Source: Candidatus Sulfopaludibacter sp. SbA3 (GTDB lineage Bacteria; Acidobacteriota; Terriglobia; Bryobacterales; Bryobacteraceae). From it: a DNA stretch of 64,000 nucleotides. Where the stretch lies: positions 123,809 to 187,808 of the forward strand of contig CAMDCN010000013.1 of assembly GCA_945890485.1 (NCBI GenBank), written 5' to 3'. Position numbers and translations under genes: made by a program. Positions 1-8,512 of this stretch are shown piece by piece. A model generated the notes under the pieces. It had not been told where the DNA came from. It did not search any database and saw nothing but the letters and a program-made list of their open reading frames with translations. The first letter of the stretch is position 1. Every line of letters starts with the position of its first letter.

Positions 1-2
1 TT

Positions 3-806
3 GTTGGCGAGTTGGTGGATGGCCGGTACCGCGTGCAGCGGGTAGTGCGGGTGGGAGGTACGGCTACGGTTTTTTCCGCTGAGGACCTGGAGCGGGATGG
101 CGCGGCGGTGGCGTTGAAAGTGCTCAACGCGCGGGCCTCGGAATCGGCGTTGATTCGGAAGCTGTTCTCCGTTGAAGTGACGGCGCTGCGGAGCGTGAGT
201 CACCGTGGCGTTGTTTCCCTGCTGGCTCATTGGATTGACAAAGACGGGCGGCCGATTCTGGTGATGCCGTACATTAACGGTCCAACACTGCGGGAGTGGG
301 TGGAGTCCGGGCCAGTTAGTTTAGCGCAACGATTGGATGTGCTGGGGCAAGTCGCAGCGGCGTTGGACGCTGTTCACGAGAGGGGAATTGTCCATCGGGA
401 TGTGAAGCCGGAAAACATCCTGCTGGATGATGGCGGAAGGGCGTATCTGATCGATTTCGGAATAGCAGGAATTCAGGGGTTGAACGAAGGTTCGGTGCTG
501 ACTGAGGATATGGCTGGGACGTTGGGATACATGGGACCGGAGAGGATGGAGGGTCTGTTCTCGCAGGCGACGGACACTTATTCTTTTGGGGTGGTTGCGT
601 CGGAGTTGTTGCTCGGGAAGCGCCTGAGTGAGGGCGACTTGTTCGAGGAGGAGTTACTGTCGTTGTATGGGCCCGGGGTGGCCGCACTGCTGGCGGCGGC
701 CTTGTCGCCGATTCCGGGGGAGAGGCCGGTTCGGATGCGGGAGTGGGTTAACCAGTTAATCGAAGCGATGGGGCGTGCTGCTTCGATCGATTTGCCGGCC
801 AGTTGA
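3..806 (+). CDS. Serine/threonine protein kinase (Hanks type), 5' end outside window
   Basis: The frame is open from the first bases of the window and reads VGELVDGRYRV before any clear start, the usual beginning of a bacterial Hanks-type kinase domain. The true start is therefore probably upstream; a TTG at 12 is a possible but less likely start. Visible kinase motifs are a glycine-rich loop (VVRVGGTATVF), the ATP lysine in VALKVL, the catalytic loop HRDVKPENIL, DFG, and GPE in place of the usual APE. The domain fills the visible protein and no transmembrane or PASTA extension follows, so it looks cytosolic and kinase-only. The family autophosphorylates and phosphorylates Ser/Thr on partner proteins; the substrate here cannot be told. 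Next gene is convergent. Confidence 0.9.
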   Translation, partial: VGELVDGRYRVQRVVRVGGTATVFSAEDLERDGAAVALKVLNARASESALIRKLFSVEVTALRSVSHRGVVSLLAHWIDKDGRPILVMPYINGPTLREWVESGPVSLAQRLDVLGQVAAALDAVHERGIVHRDVKPENILLDDGGRAYLIDFGIAGIQGLNEGSVLTEDMAGTLGYMGPERMEGLFSQATDTYSFGVVASELLLGKRLSEGDLFEEELLSLYGPGVAALLAAALSPIPGERPVRMREWVNQLIEAMGRAASIDLPAS

Positions 807-992
807 GGGAAGGGCTGGGTCTCGGCCGGTGCATGACAGAACGATATCTGACGTCAGGTACCCGAGTTCGGATTGCGCCTACAGGCAACAGCCGCCTTTG
901 GGGAGGCGGAGACGGCGGCAGTGCGTCCAGCAGATGAGGGCCGCGAGTTCTGCTTCACTCGCTTGGCGCATCGCTTCAGAGTGATCGGGCAC

Positions 993-1535
993 CTACTGGC
1001 GGTCGGACTGGGCGGACCATGGCGGCGCTACGCCGCTCATCCGTGCGTAGGCGATCGCTTGGCCCATGTGCTCGTGGTTGTGGACCAGGATGCGGAGGAG
1101 GACGTTTGCGGCGGGGACTTCGGAGCCGAAGAACTTCACCTTCTTCGCGCCGTCGACGGTGGGTTGCCCGGCGCGGACGGCGTCCATCGAGTCCTTGAGC
1201 CAGCGGACTACTTCGGCCTTGTCTGTGACCTTCTTCTCCGCATCTGGCGGGATCTGCCGTGGCCAATGGGGTCCTCCGGGCTTCACACCGGCTTGCGCCA
1301 GGAGCCAGTAGTTTCCGACGGCGATATGCATATAGACTTCGCTGGTTGAACGGATGCCGGGAGCCGGGCGGAAGCTAAATTTGTTCGCTGGGGTCGCTTC
1401 GGCCAATGCGATCAGTTGCCGGGAGGCGAGGTCGAATTCTCCATTCCAGCCTTGGCCCAGGCCGGATTGTGGCGGCTGGGCGGGGAGAAGGAATGCGGAC
1501 AGCAGCCCAAAGGCGACGTTTCGTAGTTGTGTCAT
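993..1535 (-). CDS. DinB-fold protein with signal peptide
   Basis: A 180-residue protein with an N-terminal hydrophobic stretch ending in LLPAQ, read as a signal peptide, followed by a DinB/YfiT-type four-helix bundle. The family's metal-site histidines are present: MHIAVGNY near residue 70 and HNHEHMGQAI near residue 153. DinB-fold proteins are damage-inducible or thiol-transferase-like enzymes. Secreted versions are common in Acidobacteria and their function is mostly unknown. The ATG at 1535 is kept because the signal peptide follows directly. It stands alone, convergent with the kinase; the 186 bp between them show nothing recognisable. Confidence 0.8.
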   Translation of the reverse strand: MTQLRNVAFGLLSAFLLPAQPPQSGLGQGWNGEFDLASRQLIALAEATPANKFSFRPAPGIRSTSEVYMHIAVGNYWLLAQAGVKPGGPHWPRQIPPDAEKKVTDKAEVVRWLKDSMDAVRAGQPTVDGAKKVKFFGSEVPAANVLLRILVHNHEHMGQAIAYARMSGVAPPWSAQSDRQ

Positions 1536-1653
1536 GGTTCTAGAGTCTTGCTGAATTGTTCCATGCCGGACCGCACTTCCGACAGTAGTGAACCCAGCCG
1601 CGAGGCTTCGGAGTCCCCACTGCGTTTGCGGCGCCCGAGTGGCAACCCCTGGA

Positions 1654-2799
1654 TCAGGCCTTATTTGGAACTACGGTTAACGAGTTGGGGCGCAGCAGGG
1701 CGGGAAACTGGACCTGCAATTGATCGCGGAGGGCGATCGCAAAGGCCGTAAGAATCAGAAGTCCATAGACGCCGCTGTACGGGGCCTGCCAAAGCAGGAG
1801 GATGTAGACGGCGGGGAGGAGAAGAATCTGGAGGACGGTACGCAAGGCGAAGGACGTTTCCTCGTCGAACAAGAGGGACGCGCACAGAAGCAGCAGAATG
1901 GGATCTTGGATGTAGGCGTGGAAGTTGATGACTAACCCTGCCATGATGGCAAACGCTAGGCTCTTCTCGTAGCTTTTCGCGGTCCAAATGAGGTACAGCG
2001 CGGCGGCGGTGAGCAGAGCGCAGAGAGTCAGGTAAACAGCCGGGTTGGGACCGCCCGTGAAGGCGACGACCATGCCGCGCAGGTTTGGCATGAGTTCGGG
2101 ATATGGATGACTTTCGGGACGCCGCAGCAGGGCGATGAGCGAGAGAAACACCGGCCATCCACCACCAGCCAGCCCGATCAGGAACAAGATGACTTCGCCC
2201 GTAGCGGCGCCGGCGAAAAGGCGCCAACGGCGATGAGCGATCATGGCAAACGGCGTCAGAATGAACAGATGGAACTTGATGGCGCAGAGCGCAAAGACGA
2301 GGCCAGCCGGAAAGTCGCGGCCTTTGCGGGAGAGTAGTATCGAGAGCGTGCAGAAGAGAAGCAGGGACGTAACGTCCTGGCCATTGACCATGTGCGAGAT
2401 GGCGGGGATCGACATGGCCGCGTAGACCCAGATATCGGGCCAACGGCGGGAGAACGTCCACAGGAAAAAGAGCAGCGCGCCGAGACTGTACGCCTGATAG
2501 AGGTAGTAGCTGGTGAGGTAGGGCAGCCACGTGAGCGGCTTGAGAAAGAACCCGTAGAATGTGGGGCGGATGAAGTACGAGTGATCTAACGTGTGGCCGA
2601 GGAGCTCGGCCTGTTTGGCGTGGTTGGGTGCTTGGAGATGGATGTCCGAAGTGCCAAAGAGAAAGCCGCCAACGTACCAGTGAACGAAGTCGTTTTCCGC
2701 GCGGAGCATACGACCGAGCGGCATGAAGCAGAACAGGACAGCGCCAATCAGCGCAGCCGCGGTGAGCTTGATCCAGAAGTCGATTCTCGTGTTCCGCAC
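1654..2799 (-). CDS. GT87-like (DUF2029) integral membrane glycosyltransferase
   Basis: A 381-residue polytopic protein with about nine or ten hydrophobic segments. Early in the sequence it has an NDFVHWYVGG segment with an acidic residue in the first periplasmic loop, then RPTFYGFFLKPLTWLPY and a later NGQ segment. This layout matches GT87/DUF2029 polyprenol-phosphate-mannose-dependent glycosyltransferases of the GT-C fold, such as mycobacterial mannosyltransferases. It probably moves a sugar from a lipid carrier to an acceptor outside the membrane; donor and acceptor are unknown. The start is GTG. It is monocistronic and divergent from the gene at 2859. Confidence 0.72.
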   Translation of the reverse strand: MRNTRIDFWIKLTAAALIGAVLFCFMPLGRMLRAENDFVHWYVGGFLFGTSDIHLQAPNHAKQAELLGHTLDHSYFIRPTFYGFFLKPLTWLPYLTSYYLYQAYSLGALLFFLWTFSRRWPDIWVYAAMSIPAISHMVNGQDVTSLLLFCTLSILLSRKGRDFPAGLVFALCAIKFHLFILTPFAMIAHRRWRLFAGAATGEVILFLIGLAGGGWPVFLSLIALLRRPESHPYPELMPNLRGMVVAFTGGPNPAVYLTLCALLTAAALYLIWTAKSYEKSLAFAIMAGLVINFHAYIQDPILLLLCASLLFDEETSFALRTVLQILLLPAVYILLLWQAPYSGVYGLLILTAFAIALRDQLQVQFPALLRPNSLTVVPNKA

Positions 2800-2858
2800 C
2801 TGAGAGAGTATCGGCTTCCGAGGCGCCGAACTTTACCCGGCCGCGTCAGCGCTATTCT

Positions 2859-4085
2859 GTGTGGGTGAACGACAGACGATATTGGCTACCGGCGGTGGCG
2901 ATGATGCTGGGCTGGGGCCTGCGAGGCTTTATAGGGGGCGGGCCGTTCGGAGCAATGATTCCCGGGGCGATGGTGGTGCTGGCGCTAGGGTTTCTCTACC
3001 CGCGCCGCGACTGGACCATGCTGGCCGCGTTTGGGGCCATCGGGGTCGGGTTTGGCGGGGAGATGACCTACGGACAGACGGTTGGGTTCATCGTAAAGGC
3101 CGAGACGTTTTGGTGGGGGTTCCTGGGGCTGGGTTTGAAGGGGGCGATTTGGGGGGCCTTGGCGGGGGCCGTGATCGTGATGGGTTTCACGCCGCGAACC
3201 CGGCTGGTGGCTTGCGGCGCGGCAGCGATGATCCTGGCTACGTGGGCGGGTTGGAAGCTAGTGAACGAACCGAAGTTGATCTATTTCTCAAACCTGCTGG
3301 ACAGGCCGCGGCCGGAGATTTGGGCGGGTTTTCTTTTGGCGGCCGTGGCTCTGTCAAAGGTGGTGGGGCCATTGGCGCAGCGGTGGGCGTGGGTTTGTTT
3401 CGTGGGCGGGTTTATCGGCTTCGGCGTGGGCGGAGCGATTCAGGGCTTGGGACGGATTTATACGCCGGAGCTGAACTTGCACTGGTGGAAGTACATGGAG
3501 TTCTTCTTTGGGCTCTGCTTTGGTTGGGCGTTGGCTTGGGCGATGGCGCATTCGGCCTTGCCGGAAGCGGACGGGCAGGAAGACGAGGCGCCTTCGTGGT
3601 GGGTTGAGATGGGGGCAGCTATCGTGATGGCCGGGGCATTGTTTGGCGTTGCCTGGAATCTCGATGTGCGATTTGCCTATATGGTGGGCGGAAGCCTGCT
3701 GCTGGTGGTGTTGACGCGGTTTCGCTGGCTGGCGAAGCATGTGGCTTATAGCGTGACGTTCGCGGCGGTAGCTTTAGATCTGGCACGGTATTGGAGCAAG
3801 GAGTATCAGCGTGGACCGGCCGAGCCCGCATATACAGTTGCCGTGTTGGCGGCGCTGGGATTCGCATGGATGGTGCGGAAATGGGACGGAGACCCGGGGC
3901 GGATGCTGAACCTGCTGATGTGGGCATGCGTGGGGGATGCCCTTGTGAAGTTTGCCATTCATCCGAAGGGGATTTCCCAATTGGTGAACCATGTGGCGGC
4001 CGGGTTCTTCGTGATGGCGGTGGCGGTGAGTTTGATGATGCGGAGGCGGAATGACGGACTTGGCGCGGTTACTGGGACCCATTGA
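2859..4085 (+). CDS. Unknown polytopic membrane protein
   Basis: A 408-residue protein, almost entirely hydrophobic, with roughly ten to twelve membrane segments and many glycine-rich patches (GWGLRGFIGGGPFGAMIPG at the N-terminus). I do not recognise a characterised family. Two GTG codons (2859 and 2865) could serve as start; both leave the first membrane segment intact. Its 3' end overlaps the next gene, a methyltransferase, by 35 bp, so the two are probably cotranscribed and translationally coupled. The glycine-rich segments and lack of charged catalytic motifs are compatible with a transporter, but this is not more than a guess. Confidence 0.75.
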   Translation: MWVNDRRYWLPAVAMMLGWGLRGFIGGGPFGAMIPGAMVVLALGFLYPRRDWTMLAAFGAIGVGFGGEMTYGQTVGFIVKAETFWWGFLGLGLKGAIWGALAGAVIVMGFTPRTRLVACGAAAMILATWAGWKLVNEPKLIYFSNLLDRPRPEIWAGFLLAAVALSKVVGPLAQRWAWVCFVGGFIGFGVGGAIQGLGRIYTPELNLHWWKYMEFFFGLCFGWALAWAMAHSALPEADGQEDEAPSWWVEMGAAIVMAGALFGVAWNLDVRFAYMVGGSLLLVVLTRFRWLAKHVAYSVTFAAVALDLARYWSKEYQRGPAEPAYTVAVLAALGFAWMVRKWDGDPGRMLNLLMWACVGDALVKFAIHPKGISQLVNHVAAGFFVMAVAVSLMMRRRNDGLGAVTGTH

Positions 4086-4629
4086 CATCTATCTTCTGGA
4101 CCAGATCTTAAAGGGCCGGATTGCGCCGGGTATGCGCGTGGTAGATGCGGGCTGCGGCTATGGGCGAAACCTCGTGTTTCTCCTCAGCGAAGGCTACGAC
4201 GTTTGGGGCGTGGACTTGAACCCGGAGGCGGTGGCGTCCTTCGGAGATCCGGAGCGATTCCAGGTGGCGCCGGTGGAGCGAATGCCTTTCCCGGACGCGT
4301 TCGCGGATGTGGTGATCAGCAGCGCGGTCTTGCACTTTGCGGCGGACGAGGCTCAGTTCGGGGCGATGGTGCGAGAGATGTGGCGGGTGCTGCGGCCAGG
4401 TGGAATGCTGTTTGCGCGGCTGGCTTCGACAATCGGGTTGGAGGGTCAAGTGGCGGCGCTGGGAGGCCGGCGATTCGCACTACCCGACGGGTCGGACCGG
4501 TTTCTCGTGGATGCCGCGATGCTGGAGCGCTGGACGGAGGAGCTGGGCGGAGAGTGGTTGGAGCCCTTAAAAACAACCGTGGTTCAAGAGCTCCGCAGCA
4601 TGTCGACGTGGGTAGTGAGAAAGTCCTAG
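4051..4629 (+). CDS. Class I SAM-dependent methyltransferase
   Basis: A 192-residue Methyltransf_11-type protein. Motif I is VVDAGCGYGRN (residues about 30-40), the acidic residue binding the SAM ribose lies in VWGVDLN, and the post-motif regions FADVVISSAVLHF and WRVLRPGGMLFARL follow. The length is that of a bare Rossmann domain without a substrate-binding lid, so the acceptor cannot be predicted. The start lies 35 bp inside the preceding membrane-protein gene. The stop overlaps the stop of the convergent gene by 4 bp (CTAG). Confidence 0.85.
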   Translation: MTDLARLLGPIDIYLLDQILKGRIAPGMRVVDAGCGYGRNLVFLLSEGYDVWGVDLNPEAVASFGDPERFQVAPVERMPFPDAFADVVISSAVLHFAADEAQFGAMVREMWRVLRPGGMLFARLASTIGLEGQVAALGGRRFALPDGSDRFLVDAAMLERWTEELGGEWLEPLKTTVVQELRSMSTWVVRKS

Positions 4630-5075
4630 GCGCCACCGGCGGGGGGGACATAGACTGGAGCGGCGCCGCTCGGGGTGCCGGGGCTGACCGGGACGGAAGC
4701 CGGGAGCATGACCCAGGCGTTGGGGTTGAGGCGCTTGAGTTCGGCGTTGAGCATCGTGATCGTGTGGGTGACGTTATGGTCGTTGGCGTTGGCGGGGGCT
4801 CGGTCGACGCGGCCATCCGGGGACATACACCAGCCTTGGGCGACCATTTCGTTCTGAAAGGCTTTGATCCAGGTGCGGGTGGTGGGGCCGCAGATACCAT
4901 CGACCACCATGTTCCCTTTGGGAGCCTTGTACTGGCCGGTGGCGTAGATGGCCCGGAGGCAGTACTGGACGAGCTTCACGTCCTTAAAATAGTTGGCCGC
5001 GTTCTGGCCGACGGCGTAAATTACGTTGTACATCTCGGGGAGTCTGCTATCTCCCGTTTGCATTGCGAAACCCAT
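4626..5075 (-). CDS. Peptidoglycan-binding-like domain protein
   Basis: A 149-residue protein, using the ATG at 5075. That start is preceded by AAAGGAGA at good spacing, while the longer open frame (to 5144) has no such site. The centre contains VVDGICGPTTRTWIKAFQ, the DGxxGPxTxxAxxxFQ signature of peptidoglycan-binding domain 1. No signal peptide is visible. The C-terminus is rich in proline, serine and alanine. It may bind cell wall or act inside a larger assembly, but there is no catalytic domain. It stands alone between a convergent methyltransferase and a downstream-facing sialidase. Confidence 0.7.
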   Translation of the reverse strand: MGFAMQTGDSRLPEMYNVIYAVGQNAANYFKDVKLVQYCLRAIYATGQYKAPKGNMVVDGICGPTTRTWIKAFQNEMVAQGWCMSPDGRVDRAPANANDHNVTHTITMLNAELKRLNPNAWVMLPASVPVSPGTPSGAAPVYVPPAGGA

Positions 5076-5159
5076 TGTTTTGTCTCCTTTACGGTGAATC
5101 GTGTTACACCAAGGAGGGCGAATGGGCGCGGCAATTTCGATCATGCCGCGCGGAAAAAA

Positions 5160-6284
5160 TTAGCTGAGGCGCCAGCGCGCGAGACGGAGCACAGAGAAGG
5201 GCGGAGGCGGAAGCTGCACGGGGTGAGAGCCAGAGTATTTGGACTCGTACCAGAGCGTGAGGAGTTGGCCGTTCGGGAGCTCGACGGTGGAGGGGTATCC
5301 GATGTCGCCGGTGCCGTCGTCCGACAACACGATGGGATCGGACCAAGTGCGGCCATGGTCCGCGCTGAGGCGAGCATGATTGCCGCGGGGCGGACGGCGG
5401 TAGCTGTAAGTCATGAGCAGTCGACCGTCGCGGAGGCGAAGGAGATGGGAGGGGAGGCCCCACACGCCGATCGGCCGGGGGACCGACCATGTCTTGCCAC
5501 CGTCGGTGGATTCGCTTTGGAGCGTTTCCCGTTCGTTGGGGCGGTTGTGGTTGCGGATGTGCGCGACGAGACGGCCATCGGCGGTTTCGACAGCGTGGAG
5601 TTCGTGATATTGCGCGGGATCGTCCCCGGGGCGGGCGGGCAGGGCGCTAAGCCATTTCCAGGTGAGGCCGTCGTCGGTGGAAACGGTGAAACCGATGTCC
5701 TCGCCGCCGCGCGGGTAGCGTTTGCCGGCGTGGAGGAGGCGGCCGTCAGAGAGTTGGATGGGGCCGTGGGGGTTGGTGAGCGGGACGCGGTAAGGGGTCG
5801 ACCAAGTCATGCCCCCGTCGGTGGATCGAAGCATCCAGGCGCCGAGGAGGGATTGGCGCTGGGCGGGGGTGGTGGCTCGTTGGACGGCCTGCCAACGGGA
5901 GAGGCGGGCGGGGTCCCATTCTTTTTTCGTTTCGGCTTCCGCGAGGAGCTTTTCGTAAGCCAGCGAGGTGAAGGTATTGAGGAGCAGTGCGCCAGAGGCC
6001 GTTTCACAAAGGCCGGCGTCGCGATCGTCGATGGGGGTATCCATCGCGATCTGGGGCCAGGACCAGGTACGGCCATCGTCGAGGGAGCGGGTGAGCTCGA
6101 GGCGGCCGAAGGGGCAGACGTGATGTTCGCGGCCGCCGGAGTAGGCTCCGATGAGTTCGCCGGACCGCCGGCGGACGAGCGTGGGCCAGGCGTGGTAGTG
6201 GCCGGGCTGGTGGGAGATGGTTTGTATGGGCTCGCGCTCAAAGCGGGGGGCGGCGAGCAGGAAGAAATGGCGGCGGGTGAGCAT
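5160..6284 (-). CDS. Exo-alpha-sialidase-like BNR-repeat protein
   Basis: A 374-residue protein starting at the ATG at 6284 (MLTRRHFFLLAAP, a twin-arginine-like or Sec signal). A much longer open frame upstream is fortuitous. It has five Asp-box motifs (SxDxGxTW): SLDDGRTWSW, STDGGMTWST, STDDGLTWKW, STDGGKTWSV and SADHGRTWSD. These mark a six-bladed beta-propeller of the sialidase/neuraminidase superfamily (GH33-like). In soil Acidobacteria such proteins are secreted or periplasmic and may act on sialic-acid-like or other glycans; the substrate is not evident. Its start codon is only 15 bp from the divergent FkbM gene. Confidence 0.82.
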   Translation of the reverse strand: MLTRRHFFLLAAPRFEREPIQTISHQPGHYHAWPTLVRRRSGELIGAYSGGREHHVCPFGRLELTRSLDDGRTWSWPQIAMDTPIDDRDAGLCETASGALLLNTFTSLAYEKLLAEAETKKEWDPARLSRWQAVQRATTPAQRQSLLGAWMLRSTDGGMTWSTPYRVPLTNPHGPIQLSDGRLLHAGKRYPRGGEDIGFTVSTDDGLTWKWLSALPARPGDDPAQYHELHAVETADGRLVAHIRNHNRPNERETLQSESTDGGKTWSVPRPIGVWGLPSHLLRLRDGRLLMTYSYRRPPRGNHARLSADHGRTWSDPIVLSDDGTGDIGYPSTVELPNGQLLTLWYESKYSGSHPVQLPPPPFSVLRLARWRLS

Positions 6285-6299
6285 CGTTAGAATGGGGAG

Positions 6300-7115
6300 G
6301 TGAATACGACGGACAGCATAGCGCAAGAGGCTACGGCGCGGGCGCGGGCGGCTTGCCCGGACGCGGGAATGGAGGCGTTTTTCGACGAAGTCTGGGGCTG
6401 GCGGATTGGGAGCTACCGCATCCCGGACCCAGAGTTGCCGGCGAAGATGGACCGGGATTGGCCGAAGCTGGCGGGCATCGTCGAGAAGTACCGGCGGGAC
6501 GTGAACGACTACTGGTTCCACGTGTACAAGCCGCAGGCGGGGGATACGATCGTCGATATCGGCGCGGGCCGGGGCGAAGATGTCTTTGTGTTTTCGGAGG
6601 CGGTGGGGCCGGAAGGCAGGGTGTGGGCCTTGGAGCCGCATCCGGTTTCGTTTCTGGCATTGCGCAAGCTTTGCGAATGGAATGGGCTGAAGAACGTGAC
6701 GGTGGTGCAGGTGGCTTGTGTGGAGCAGGCGGAGACGTTGCAGATTGAGACGATGCCGGTGTGGGAATCGAACTACGTACGGCGGGGGGCGGCTACGGCG
6801 ACGAGTGCTACAGTGCAGGGTTGGCCATTCGACGTCATCAGCCGGGAGATGGGGATGGGGCCGATTTCGTTCCTGAAGATGAACATTGAAGGGGCGGAGC
6901 GGCAGGCACTGCCGGGGTGCCGGGAGGCGTTGGCGCGCACCGCCAAGGTGTGCGTGGCGGCGCATGACTTCCGGGCTGATCGCGGGGAGGGGGACACGTT
7001 TCGGACGCTGGGTTTCGTGAAGGAGTTTTTGACGGAGGCGGGGTTCGTTTTGACAACGCGGGATGACGACCCTCGCTATTACGTGCCGTATCATGTACAC
7101 GGGGTGAGGGGCTGA
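6300..7115 (+). CDS. FkbM-family SAM-dependent methyltransferase
   Basis: A 271-residue protein whose C-terminal two thirds match FkbM methyltransferases: motif I IVDIGAGRGEDVFVFS (about residues 82-97), VWALEPHPVSFLAL with the ribose-binding glutamate, and the family hallmark FLKMNIEGAERQAL near residue 190. FkbM enzymes O-methylate sugars or polyketides. The GTG at 6300 gives the full N-terminus; an ATG at 6369 is the alternative. The stop and the next start overlap as TGATG, so the gene is coupled to the PPOX-class flavoprotein downstream. Confidence 0.85.
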   Translation: MNTTDSIAQEATARARAACPDAGMEAFFDEVWGWRIGSYRIPDPELPAKMDRDWPKLAGIVEKYRRDVNDYWFHVYKPQAGDTIVDIGAGRGEDVFVFSEAVGPEGRVWALEPHPVSFLALRKLCEWNGLKNVTVVQVACVEQAETLQIETMPVWESNYVRRGAATATSATVQGWPFDVISREMGMGPISFLKMNIEGAERQALPGCREALARTAKVCVAAHDFRADRGEGDTFRTLGFVKEFLTEAGFVLTTRDDDPRYYVPYHVHGVRG

Positions 7116-7696
7116 TGAAACTGCGGGATCTGTATGCTCCGGCCATTGAGCGGGCGCGGAAGAAGAGTCTGCGGAAGCTGGACGCGCATTGCCGCCGGTT
7201 CATTGAACTGTCGCCATTCGTCTGCATGGGCACGGTGGGGAGTGGCGGAGCGGACGTGACTCCGCGGGGGGATCGTCCAGGGTTTGTGCAGGTGCTGGAC
7301 GAGACAACGCTGGCGATGCCGGACTGGCCAGGGAACAATCGGCTGGATTCGCTTGAGAATCTGGCGGAGGATTCGCGCGTGGGTTTGCTGTTTCTGATTC
7401 CGGGTTTTGAAGAGACGCTACGCGTCAACGGGCGGGCGGAGATATCGTTTGCCGAGGAGTTGTTAGGGCGGTGGGAGAAGCGGCCGAAGTCGGCGTTGGT
7501 GATCCGGGTGGAAGAGGCCTTTCTGCATTGCGGGAAAGCCATGATCCGCAGTCGGTTGTGGGATCCGGCAGCGCGGGTGGAACGAACCGCGCTGCCATCC
7601 TACGGGCAGATGATGAAAGACCAGATTGAGATCGCCGATACGGCCGCCGAGATTGAAGCCTCCGTGGCGGAGGGGTATCGGGACCGGTTGTATTAG
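7115..7696 (+). CDS. PPOX-class FMN-dependent flavoprotein (MSMEG_1061/DR_2398-like)
   Basis: A 193-residue protein of the pyridoxamine-5'-phosphate-oxidase-like split-barrel fold. Recognisable stretches are FVCMGTVGSGGADVTPRGD, LAMPDWPGNNRLDSLENL and VGLLFLIPGFEETLRVNG, typical of the probable FMN-dependent DR_2398 subfamily. Members bind FMN or F420 and act as small-molecule oxidoreductases of unknown substrate. It is translationally coupled to the upstream FkbM methyltransferase by a TGATG overlap. Its stop shares 4 bp (TTAG) with the convergent LamG gene. Confidence 0.85.
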   Translation: MKLRDLYAPAIERARKKSLRKLDAHCRRFIELSPFVCMGTVGSGGADVTPRGDRPGFVQVLDETTLAMPDWPGNNRLDSLENLAEDSRVGLLFLIPGFEETLRVNGRAEISFAEELLGRWEKRPKSALVIRVEEAFLHCGKAMIRSRLWDPAARVERTALPSYGQMMKDQIEIADTAAEIEASVAEGYRDRLY

Positions 7697-8475
7697 TTCG
7701 CGCCGAGGTTCTTGATCTCGGCTGCGGTCAGCGGCCGGTTGAAGACCATGAGGTCGTCAAAGAGGCCGACGTAGTTTACGCCGAGGCGGAGTTTGGTCTT
7801 TTCAGGCACCCAGTCGAAGGCTTCGGGGATCTTGTTGGCGGTGCCGACCAGCGTGCCGTTGACGTAGAGGGACGCGGTACCAGTGGGGGTGCCGAGCCCT
7901 TGGTGGGTGATGACGACGTGGGTCCACTGGTTGGCGGCGAAGGGCGGATTCTTGTTGACGATGAGGCGGTTGTTAAAGACGGGGTCTTTATCGGGAGCGA
8001 CGCCGGAGGTGCTCCAGGCTTTCAGGGCGCCGAAGACGCCCAGGCGGAAGTAGCGGGGGCGTTCGTCCTTGGTGAAATCGACCCACATGGCGGAGTTGTT
8101 GTAATCCTTGTCGGTGAGTTGGAAGGGGTCGCAGAAGCCGGGGGCGAGGTCTTTGTTGGGATCGAGACGGAGCCAGAAGGAGATGGTGCCGGCGGAGAAA
8201 TTGACGTTCTTGGCGGCTTCGTAATAGACGGCGTTTTCGTTCTTGGCGGTGAATTTGAGGGCTCCGGAGCCGTTGCGGCCGGCGCCGGGGGCGAGGACGA
8301 CGTTGGGGGCGGCGGCAAGGCCGGGTTGGCCGGCGGGGTTGCCTTTGTACGTGGCGGCGGAGAAGAGTTGGGTGTTGCCTTTGGCGACGGAGGCTTTGCC
8401 ATCCTTCTCGAAGGAGGCATGGAAGAGCAGTCCGTCGGGCAGTGCGGCGAAGGCTAATAGTAGGAATAGGTTCAC
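7693..8475 (-). CDS. Secreted LamG (concanavalin A-like) domain protein
   Basis: A 260-residue protein with a short signal peptide (MNLFLLLAFAALPDG) and one LamG/pentraxin-like jellyroll covering nearly the whole mature chain. Typical pieces are GTISFWLRLDPNKD, NQWTHVVITHQG, ASLYVNGTLVGTA and the terminal FDDLMVFNRPLTAAEI. Such domains bind carbohydrates or protein ligands outside the cell. No enzymatic domain is fused. The gene is divergent from the disordered membrane protein at 8513 with 37 bp between starts. Confidence 0.85.
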   Translation of the reverse strand: MNLFLLLAFAALPDGLLFHASFEKDGKASVAKGNTQLFSAATYKGNPAGQPGLAAAPNVVLAPGAGRNGSGALKFTAKNENAVYYEAAKNVNFSAGTISFWLRLDPNKDLAPGFCDPFQLTDKDYNNSAMWVDFTKDERPRYFRLGVFGALKAWSTSGVAPDKDPVFNNRLIVNKNPPFAANQWTHVVITHQGLGTPTGTASLYVNGTLVGTANKIPEAFDWVPEKTKLRLGVNYVGLFDDLMVFNRPLTAAEIKNLGAN

Positions 8476-8512
8476 GTCGATAGTTTAATCGAACGGTGTC
8501 ACAATAAGGGCA

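Noticed and set aside
4203..6290. Plus-strand open frame of 695 codons
   Set aside because: It is antisense to the sialidase and peptidoglycan-binding genes and shows shadow composition (Gly, Ala, Arg, Val, Glu rich) with no domain.
6285..7100. N-terminal extension of the sialidase frame over the FkbM gene
   Set aside because: Arginine/proline/histidine-rich shadow; a signal peptide starts at 6284.
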